Source: Actinomycetes bacterium (lineage in GTDB: Bacteria; Actinomycetota; Actinomycetes; Propionibacteriales; Propionibacteriaceae). From it: a DNA stretch of 5,816 nucleotides. Position 1 is the stretch's first letter; each line of letters starts with the position of its first letter. A model generated the notes under the pieces. The model was not told the origin of the DNA, did not search any database, and saw only the letters and a program-made list of their open reading frames with translations. A program made the translations under genes and the position numbers. This document shows positions 1 to 4,764 of the stretch, piece after piece. The DNA lies in NCBI GenBank assembly GCA_009785885.1, contig WQUE01000106.1, positions 1-5,816 of the forward strand, written 5' to 3'.

Positions 1-418
1 GCTTCTGGAACAGGAAGATGTTCTCGCGCGGGTCGTCGGAGTTGATGATCTCGCCCTCGTAGATGCGGGCCCAGCCGGCGTAGTAGTCGAAGTACGTCGC
101 CGTGACGTCGATCTCGACCTGCGCGAGCGGGGCGACCTTGGCTTGCTCGTGCATCAGCAGCTCGGCCAGCTCCACCCGGTTGTCGCGGATGACCTGGGCG
201 AACTGCTTCAGGAACTCGGCACGGGTCGCCGGGGCGAGCTTCGCCCAGGCGGGCTGTGCGGCCCGGGCGGCCGCGAGGACGCGATCGGCCTCGTCAGCAC
301 CTGCTTTGGCGGCTTGGCCGATGATCTGGTTGGTGTAGGGATTCTCGACGTCGATCCAGTCGCCACCGGAAACGAACTTCCCGTCGATGTAGTTGCTGTA
401 CTGCTTGGGCGCGCCCAT
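1..418 (-). CDS. aldA: AldA-type NAD-dependent aldehyde dehydrogenase, N-terminal part (partial)
   Basis: The first 139 codons of an aldehyde dehydrogenase; the rest lies beyond the left edge. The family oxidises an aldehyde to its acid with NAD+ in the cytosol. The visible part resembles E. coli AldA (lactaldehyde/glycolaldehyde dehydrogenase) more than generic family members: the opening YIDGKFVSGGDWIDVENP, the central AQVEIDVTATYFDYYAGWA, and YEGEIINSDDPRENIFLFQK all have direct counterparts at matching positions in AldA as I recall it. The Rossmann glycine motif, catalytic Glu and catalytic Cys fall outside the window, so activity cannot be judged. The ATG at 418 is chosen because a strong Shine-Dalgarno (AAAGGAG) lies 4 bases upstream. 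The gene follows the DUF2510 gene on the same strand after 138 bases holding a possible terminator and promoter, so it is probably a separate transcription unit. The family is secure; the exact substrate is inferred. Confidence 0.9.
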   Translation of the reverse strand, partial: MGAPKQYSNYIDGKFVSGGDWIDVENPYTNQIIGQAAKAGADEADRVLAAARAAQPAWAKLAPATRAEFLKQFAQVIRDNRVELAELLMHEQAKVAPLAQVEIDVTATYFDYYAGWARIYEGEIINSDDPRENIFLFQK

Positions 419-422
419 CACA

Positions 423-429
423 CTCCTTT
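423..429 (-). promoter_or_regulatory. Ribosome binding site of the aldehyde dehydrogenase
   Basis: On the minus strand AAAGGAG precedes the ATG at 418 by 4 bases, an almost perfect anti-16S match. It fixes the start codon. It also contrasts with the DUF2510, LCP and sanA genes of this window, which have no comparable RBS. Confidence 0.8.
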
Positions 430-462
430 GTTCGAGAGGCACGGTCGGGGAATGGCCGTTGT

Positions 463-473
463 CGTCAAGCGTA
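463..473 (-). promoter_or_regulatory. Candidate promoter elements upstream of the aldehyde dehydrogenase
   Basis: Two overlapping minus-strand elements compete. TACGCT (473 to 468) fits the actinobacterial TANNNT -10 consensus and would give a leader of about 40 to 45 bases including the RBS. TTGACG (468 to 463) is a good -35 hexamer, but only a poor -10 (GACCGT, 16 bases downstream) follows it. The two readings exclude each other and neither has a full partner element, so only the general location is supported. Confidence 0.3.
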
Positions 474-514
474 GCGCCCCGCGTCCGCCCGGAGCGAAGT
501 CTGCATCGGCCTGG

Positions 515-532
515 GTGTGGCCGAGGCCACGC
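515..532 (-). terminator. Candidate hairpin terminator after the DUF2510 gene
   Basis: The inverted repeat GTGGCC-GA-GGCCAC (517 to 530), extendable by a further pair beyond one weak pair, lies about 25 bases past the DUF2510 stop codon. The transcript would form a stem of 5 to 6 mostly G-C pairs closed by a CUCG tetraloop. No U-tract follows, as is common for actinobacterial hairpin terminators but also for chance GC-rich repeats. Its position between two same-strand genes supports a terminator role. Confidence 0.35.
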
Positions 533-556
533 ACCAAGTGCCGCTGCCGCGGTCGC

Positions 557-1447
557 CTAGCCGACGCGGAGCGAGGCGATCGCCGTGTCGACATCGGGGC
601 ACGAGTTGCGCCCCAACCGCTGGTCGATCGTGCACGCGGACAGGAACGCTCCGTAATAGTCCTTGTCGTCACCTAGATCGACGATGATGACGTCGACCCG
701 GTCGCCCTGGACGCCCGGCGGGTCGCTGACTCGGACGGACGATGTGACCCACCAGGCGGGCCGGCCGCTCACGGTCAGCGACGCGCTCGCGTCCACGCTC
801 ACGCCGGTGATCGAATGGTAGAAGTCCGAGGTCGCCACACACTGCGAGATGAGCGTCGAGATCACGGCGGGACCGCCGTCCCAGTCGGCTTTCGCGACCC
901 GGGCCACCGACAGGTCGGCGAACCATCCGCCCGTGATCGTCAGGGTCAGGCCGTGCATGTCGTAGGTGAACGGGAACTGCCACGACATGAAGCGCTCCCA
1001 GCTGCCGCCCGGGTCCGCGAAGCTCAGACCGCCGGACGATGTCCGGCCCGCCGCCTGGGTCGTGCGAGCGGTGGCGTGGGTGGTCGGACAGGGCACCATC
1101 GGGCCGTCGCTCGGCAGGGTCGGCGGCGGGGATTCGGTGGGCGTGTCCGTCTCGTTCCAACCGGGGGCGGTCGGGGTCGCCGAATTGGAGTCCGCCTGGG
1201 CCGGGGTGAAACGGGCGCCGGGGTTGGACAGCAGCACCCACACGATCACGATCGCCGTGATGAGCACCAGGACGACCAGCGCGATGATCCATCCGCGGTT
1301 TCGCCGATCCGTCGGCGGGCGCCGCGGTGCGGGGGCGGGCGTGCGGCGGGGATCGAGCGTCGTCTCCTCCGACCAGACCGCGCCATCCCAGTGGCGGAAG
1401 CGCCCCGGCGTCCCGCTGGGATCCGGGTACCAGCCGTTCATCGACAT
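557..1447 (-). CDS. DUF2510 single-pass membrane protein with uncharacterised exported domain
   Basis: A 296-residue protein of unknown function. Residues 5 to 25 form a DUF2510 motif (GWYPDPSG, then R..WDGAVW), a short tryptophan-rich cytoplasmic module common at the N-terminus of actinobacterial membrane proteins. A basic, proline-rich linker (32 to 52) leads into one hydrophobic helix at 53 to 73. Next come a Thr/Pro/Ser-rich stalk (about 80 to 135) and a domain of about 155 residues beginning LSFADPGGSWERFM. Cytoplasmic-in topology is inferred from the RRNR cluster before the helix. The exported part has four cysteines (120, 203, 272, 283), enough for two disulfides, and I recognise no catalytic motif. 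The ATG at 1447 is preferred over the one at 1441 because a TAGAAT -10 element sits 6 bases upstream, which would start transcription on this codon; no Shine-Dalgarno is seen. The gene lies 34 bases after the LCP gene, so the two could be co-transcribed as well as independently started. Confidence 0.85.
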   Translation of the reverse strand: MSMNGWYPDPSGTPGRFRHWDGAVWSEETTLDPRRTPAPAPRRPPTDRRNRGWIIALVVLVLITAIVIVWVLLSNPGARFTPAQADSNSATPTAPGWNETDTPTESPPPTLPSDGPMVPCPTTHATARTTQAAGRTSSGGLSFADPGGSWERFMSWQFPFTYDMHGLTLTITGGWFADLSVARVAKADWDGGPAVISTLISQCVATSDFYHSITGVSVDASASLTVSGRPAWWVTSSVRVSDPPGVQGDRVDVIIVDLGDDKDYYGAFLSACTIDQRLGRNSCPDVDTAIASLRVG

Positions 1448-1453
1448 GGCGGC

Positions 1454-1459
1454 ATTCTA
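1454..1459 (-). promoter_or_regulatory. Candidate -10 element for leaderless DUF2510 transcript
   Basis: On the minus strand TAGAAT is followed by six bases and then the ATG at 1447. Initiation at the usual 7 bases past the -10 would begin the mRNA on the start codon. This is a typical actinobacterial leaderless arrangement and agrees with the missing RBS. No convincing -35 is visible 16 to 18 bases upstream. Confidence 0.55.
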
Positions 1460-1474
1460 CGGGGCCGTCCCCCG
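1460..1474 (-). terminator. Short GC hairpin just after the LCP stop codon
   Basis: CGGGG and CCCCG arms (5 perfect G-C pairs, 5-base loop) start 7 bases beyond the LCP stop and abut the DUF2510 -10 element. It could be a weak terminator or attenuate read-through from the LCP gene. The stem is short and such arms arise easily in GC-rich DNA, so support is low. Confidence 0.2.
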
Positions 1475-1481
1475 CAATGGG

Positions 1482-3986
1482 CTAGGACTGCGGGTTGTAT
1501 GCGCAGATCGTGGCGAGGCCGTTCGGGTCGGTCGCGGTCGTCGCCGAGGGCGTGGCCGAGTCCCGGATCGCGGCGGTGACTTGCACCTTCATCAGCGCGA
1601 AGTTCGGGTTCGTGTAGTTGAACCCGTTCTTGCCGTGGACGAACGACAGCCGCGTCACCGAGCCGTCCGCCTTCACCGTCTTCAGCAGGTTGGTGAGCGG
1701 CCCGAGCGCGGCCCGCGGGATGTCCGTGGAGGTCATGCCCTTCATCGCGGACGCCAGCCCGGGGAACTTCGTGACGAGTTTCGCCGTGCCGGTCTGGGTG
1801 GCGAGCGCGTTGACCAGGCACTTCTGGCGGTCCATGCGGCCGTAGTCGCCGTTCGGATCGTTGCACTGGCTGTGGGCGTACCAGTACGCGTCGGTGCCGT
1901 CGAGCTTCTGGCTCGCGCCTTGGCTCACGAACGGCCCGGAGCCGCACGTCTCGACCGCGTCGGTCTTCGCGAGCGGGAAGTTCACGTTCACGGTGACGCC
2001 GCCGAGGGTGTCGACGAGCTTCTGGATGCCGCTCACGTCGAACATCGCGTAGTAGTCGATCGTCAGCCCCAGCGCCGTGCCGACGGCCTGCTTGAGCGCG
2101 TCGGCGCCCGGCTGGTCGGTGTCCGTGAACAACTCGGGGTGGGCCTTGGGCACCTGGCTCCAGATGGCGCTGACGAAGTAGTTGGCGTTGCGCGGGTTCG
2201 TGCCGTCGTAGAACCCCTGCTGGTAGGCGTTCGCGAGCCCGGAGTTCGGGGGGAACGGCATGCGCGCCACGTTGCTCGGCATCTGGATCAGCACCGTGGT
2301 GCCGGTCTTGATGTCGATCGACGCCACGATCAGGGTGTCGGTCGTGATCGCGCCGTTGCCGTCCGCGACCGGCGTCGCGCCGATCAGCAGGAGGTTCACG
2401 CGACCGCCGTCGGCGAAACGCTGGTTCAGCGCGTCCGTCGTCGGGACGGTGGTGCTGCGGTTCGATGTCGCGAACACGTTCGAGACGAAACCCGCCGCGG
2501 TGAAGGCGTAGCCTGCCCCCGTCGCCATGGGGATGACGACGAGCAGCGACAGGACGGCGACGAGGACGCCCCCGCCGACACGCTGGTTCTTCGTCAGGGG
2601 GCGCGGATGCGTGGTGAGGAAGGTGTAGGCGATCACCGCAACCCAGGCCAGCGCGAGCACGATGGCGGCGACGCCGAGGAAGCGCATCGTGCCCGGGTGG
2701 ATGAACGCGGACAGCAACCGGGACGACGACGACACGCCGATCAGCGCGGCGATGACGCTGCCGCCGATCACCACGAGGGCGGCCAGGCCGATGACCATGC
2801 TCGTCAGGGAGCGGCGGCCCAGCAGACCGGTCCCGGGCAGCACCGCGCTGGCGATCGTGCGTCCCACGCTGTGGGTGAAGGGGAGGCCTTCGGCCGGCTC
2901 GGCCGGGGCGACGGCTGTCGCCTTGGCGGCGGCGCGTTCCTCGGCGGCCTTGGCCTTCGCGGCCTGCCGTTCGGCGGCGGCGGCGGCGCGTTCCTCGGCG
3001 GCCTTGGCCCGGGCGGCCTCCTTCGAAGCGGCGGCGGCGGCGCGTTCCTCCGCGGCCTTGGCCCGGGCGGCCTCCTTGTCGGCGGCTGCCGCCAGGCGTG
3101 CCTCCTCGGCCTTCGCCTTGTCGGCCGCCTTCGCGGCCTCCTTGTCGGCGGCTGCCGCCAGGCGTGCCTCCTCGGCCCGGGCCTTCTCCGCCGCGCGCGC
3201 TTCGGCGCCGGCCGGTTCGGCGACGTCCAGGTCGATCACGTCTTCGGTCGGTGCGGCCGGTGCGGGGGCCTCGATGGCCAGATCGGTCCCGAACGGGGCC
3301 TGCACCTCGGCGGGCGCGGCGAGGCCCGGCGTGATCAGCGCAACGGGTTCCTCGACGGTGAACTCGAGCGGCTCGACGGGGGAGACGGCCGTGATCTCCT
3401 CCGGCGTCTCGTACCCGCTCGACAGCGACAGGAACTGGTCCAGGTCGGAGATCGCGGGAACACTCGGCTTGGCCGGTGCCACGGGTGCCGTCGGCGCGAC
3501 CGGCATGGGCCGGGTGATGGGGGGCAGTGCCGGGGGCTTGGACGGGGCGCTCGGTGCGGCGGGGGCCGGTGCAGCCGGTGCCGCGGGTGCGGCCGGTGTC
3601 GACGGGGGCGTGATCCACTTGGCGAGGAGCGCGTCGATGTCGCCCCGGGTCATCGGCTTGTGGTCGGGGCCGGCGGGCGGTGGCGTCGGAGCCACCACGC
3701 TGGGGCGTGGGGTGAGGGGACGCGATGTGAATCCCGCGGTCGCCGGGGTCGCCGGGGGTTTCACGGGGCCCGCCGCTGCCGCCGGCATGCCCGGCGTGCG
3801 GGGCTTGTCGATCGCCGCGAGAAACTCGGGTGTCAGCCATGAGTCGGCGCCGCGAGCCGTGGTCACGAGCGACTCGTTCGGTGAGGCGCCGGGGGCGTTG
3901 CCCGCGCCCGGGAGCCCCGCCGGACGTGTGGGATCAGGGGTGGGGCTTCCAGTTGGGCCGCCCGGGTTCTCGAACTCTTCAGCCAT
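1482..3986 (-). CDS. LCP (LytR-CpsA-Psr) domain membrane protein with long coiled-coil cytoplasmic region and degenerate active site
   Basis: An 834-residue envelope protein. LCP enzymes transfer lipid-pyrophosphate-linked glycopolymers onto peptidoglycan outside the membrane. Residues 1 to about 255 are Pro/Ala-rich and probably disordered, with short helical islands near 49-60, 112-124 and 180-198. Residues 258-357 are an Ala/Lys/Glu/Arg coiled coil made of repeats. Three hydrophobic helices follow (about 395-417, 434-457, 472-499); RR before the first and RPLTKNQR between the second and third fit positive-inside topology, leaving the C-terminus outside. The LCP domain starts at RVNLLLIG (529-536) and includes TDTLIVASID, YYAMFDVSGIQKLVDTLGG, LDGTDAYWYA and DYGRMDRQK. 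Several normally conserved ligand-binding positions are changed: GSD to GAT, RTD to TTD, PRN/PRD to PSN, and AR.R to AHSQ. Cysteines at 681, 708, 723 and 827 could form disulfides. The ATG at 3986 is chosen because the MAEEFENP start follows a TACCCT -10; an in-frame ATG at 4058 would put the coding region across that promoter. Domain assignment is secure, catalytic activity doubtful. Confidence 0.88.
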   Translation of the reverse strand: MAEEFENPGGPTGSPTPDPTRPAGLPGAGNAPGASPNESLVTTARGADSWLTPEFLAAIDKPRTPGMPAAAAGPVKPPATPATAGFTSRPLTPRPSVVAPTPPPAGPDHKPMTRGDIDALLAKWITPPSTPAAPAAPAAPAPAAPSAPSKPPALPPITRPMPVAPTAPVAPAKPSVPAISDLDQFLSLSSGYETPEEITAVSPVEPLEFTVEEPVALITPGLAAPAEVQAPFGTDLAIEAPAPAAPTEDVIDLDVAEPAGAEARAAEKARAEEARLAAAADKEAAKAADKAKAEEARLAAAADKEAARAKAAEERAAAAASKEAARAKAAEERAAAAAERQAAKAKAAEERAAAKATAVAPAEPAEGLPFTHSVGRTIASAVLPGTGLLGRRSLTSMVIGLAALVVIGGSVIAALIGVSSSSRLLSAFIHPGTMRFLGVAAIVLALAWVAVIAYTFLTTHPRPLTKNQRVGGGVLVAVLSLLVVIPMATGAGYAFTAAGFVSNVFATSNRSTTVPTTDALNQRFADGGRVNLLLIGATPVADGNGAITTDTLIVASIDIKTGTTVLIQMPSNVARMPFPPNSGLANAYQQGFYDGTNPRNANYFVSAIWSQVPKAHPELFTDTDQPGADALKQAVGTALGLTIDYYAMFDVSGIQKLVDTLGGVTVNVNFPLAKTDAVETCGSGPFVSQGASQKLDGTDAYWYAHSQCNDPNGDYGRMDRQKCLVNALATQTGTAKLVTKFPGLASAMKGMTSTDIPRAALGPLTNLLKTVKADGSVTRLSFVHGKNGFNYTNPNFALMKVQVTAAIRDSATPSATTATDPNGLATICAYNPQS
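2916..3215 (-). repeat. In-frame tandem repeats encoding an Ala/Lys/Glu-rich helical rod
   Basis: This segment encodes residues 258-357 of the LCP protein. Two unit lengths are visible. A 22-codon unit (EEARLAAAADKEAA...) occurs twice, with 45 bases (3067-3111 and 3133-3177) identical at a 66-base offset. An 18-codon unit (AKAAEERAAAAA.....) occurs in two full copies plus a partial third; 2974-3023 and 3028-3077 differ at a single base over 50 bases at a 54-base offset. Near-identity at the DNA level implies recent duplication or slippage. The composition predicts a long charged alpha helix or coiled coil, comparable in style to the TolA stalk. Confidence 0.85.
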
Positions 3987-3995
3987 GGTTCCCCA

Positions 3996-4001
3996 AGGGT
4001 A
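3996..4001 (-). promoter_or_regulatory. Candidate -10 element of the LCP gene
   Basis: On the minus strand TACCCT fits TANNNT and lies 9 bases before the ATG at 3986, predicting a leader of only a few bases. GGGGA immediately before the start could act as a weak RBS if transcription begins further upstream, for example from the alternative -10 TATCCT around 4018. No good -35 is seen. Confidence 0.4.
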
Positions 4002-4075
4002 TCGGACGGCGCCAGGATATTCCACCGCGTCCACCCCGGGTGTTGCTCGCGCACGCATGGTTCAGCCACCACCGG

Positions 4076-4081
4076 TAGGCT
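4076..4081 (+). promoter_or_regulatory. Candidate -10 element for leaderless sanA transcript
   Basis: TAGGCT is followed by exactly six bases and the GTG start at 4088, the same geometry as the DUF2510 promoter. Transcription would begin on the start codon, consistent with the absence of any Shine-Dalgarno. The 101 bases between this gene and the LCP gene must hold both divergent promoters. Confidence 0.5.
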
Positions 4082-4087
4082 GGCCGG

Positions 4088-4750
4088 GTGACACCGATCG
4101 TGCGTGCGAGAGTCCGCCGGACGCTGGTTGTCGTCCTCGGCCTGGCGCTGGTGCTCGTCGGGGGCCCGTGGCTTGTCGTCCAGGGGGCCTCCGTGCGCCG
4201 GACGTTCATCGGTGCCGCCGACGTCCCCGCCCGGGACGTCGCCCTCGTGTTGGGCGCCGCGGTTTGGCGCAACGGGCCCTCGCCGTACCTCCAGGGGCGG
4301 CTCAACGTCGCCGCCGATCTGTACCGGGCCGGCAAGGTGAAAGTCATCATCGTGTCGGGCACCCGGGACGTCGGGTACAACGAGCCGGACGCGATGCGCG
4401 CGGCCCTGATCGCCGACGGCGTGCCTGCGGAGAGGATCGTGCCGGACTACGCGGGGTTCGACACCTACTCGTCGTGCCAGCGTGCCCGGGACGTGTTCGG
4501 CGTGCGCTCGCTCACCGTCGTGTCGCAGGCCTACCACGTGCCCCGCGCGGTGGCGGCGTGCCGCATGCTCGGGGTGGACGCCATCGGCGCCGGCGACGAC
4601 ACGATCGCGCACGACGCGAAGTGGTACCGCTACCGGGTCCGCGAACTGGCCGGCGACATGAAGCTCGTCTGGGACGTCCTCACGCGGCGGCAGACCCCCG
4701 ACCTGCAGCCGAGCACCGCCGTGCGCGACGCGCTGAACGCGGCCGGCTGA
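4088..4750 (+). CDS. sanA: SanA/YdcF-like DUF218 membrane protein
   Basis: A 220-residue protein of the DUF218 (SanA/YdcF/ElyC) family, about the normal length for SanA. In E. coli SanA contributes to the envelope barrier and to vancomycin exclusion; its biochemical activity is not settled. One N-terminal hydrophobic helix (about 12-32) follows a basic start (RARVRR), so the rest is probably outside the membrane. The DUF218 core runs from about residue 50 to 185 with the expected landmarks: ALVLGAAVW (52-60), a GKVKVIIVSG strand (82-91), YNEPDAM (97-103), DYAGFDTYSSCQRARDVFG (120-138) and SQAYHVPRAVA (146-156). YNEP, DYAGF and the Q.(Y/F)H..RA motif are shared with E. coli SanA as I recall it. 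The start is the GTG at 4088, supported by a -10 element 6 bases upstream. It diverges from the LCP gene, suggesting shared control of envelope functions, and converges on the peptidase gene. Confidence 0.9.
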   Translation: MTPIVRARVRRTLVVVLGLALVLVGGPWLVVQGASVRRTFIGAADVPARDVALVLGAAVWRNGPSPYLQGRLNVAADLYRAGKVKVIIVSGTRDVGYNEPDAMRAALIADGVPAERIVPDYAGFDTYSSCQRARDVFGVRSLTVVSQAYHVPRAVAACRMLGVDAIGAGDDTIAHDAKWYRYRVRELAGDMKLVWDVLTRRQTPDLQPSTAVRDALNAAG

Positions 4751-4764
4751 GGCCTCAGTCGGCC
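4741..4764. terminator. Shared palindrome containing both convergent stop codons, candidate bidirectional terminator
   Basis: A 24-base inverted repeat is centred between 4752 and 4753. The core CTGAGGCCTCAG is a perfect palindrome, flanked by GGCCG and CGGCC arms with one imperfect pair (4746/4759, G-U in the plus transcript, A-C in the minus). Folding gives about a 10-pair stem with a GGCC loop in either direction. The TGA of sanA and the TGA of the peptidase gene form part of opposite arms. No U-tract follows on either side, so it would be a U-less actinobacterial-type terminator. The structure is visible; the function is inferred. Confidence 0.55.

Noticed and set aside
418..672. 84-codon minus-strand frame between the dehydrogenase and DUF2510 genes
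   Set aside because: It overlaps the end of the DUF2510 gene in another frame, has Arg/Ser-rich composition without recognisable features, and its stop overlaps the dehydrogenase start by chance.
2916..3215. Direct repeats considered as a CRISPR array or intergenic repeat element
   Set aside because: The offsets are multiples of three, the repeats are in frame within a coding region, and there are no unique spacers.
3615..3653. MTRGDIDALLAKW resembling the FliM N-terminal CheY-binding motif (EIDALL)
   Set aside because: The match is only a few residues, the motif is internal rather than N-terminal, and no motility gene is nearby. It is noted only as a possible docking helix.
1438..3840. 800-codon minus-strand open frame overlapping the LCP gene in another frame
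   Set aside because: It lies in the same strand but a different frame from the LCP domain, and its Arg/Gly/Pro-rich composition is typical of an off-frame reading of GC-rich DNA.
966..3842. Very long plus-strand open frame (958 codons) with glycine-rich repeats
   Set aside because: It is antisense to the DUF2510 and LCP genes. Its Gly-rich and Arg-rich repeats are the complement of the Ala/Lys/Glu rod, and the length results from extreme GC bias that removes stop codons. The minus-strand proteins have recognisable domains and membrane helices; this one has none.
3987..4058. Upstream ATG at 4058 as the LCP start (24 extra residues)
   Set aside because: It would extend the coding region over both divergent -10 candidates except that of sanA, and the extra residues show no feature. 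No RBS precedes it. The ATG at 3986 is better placed.
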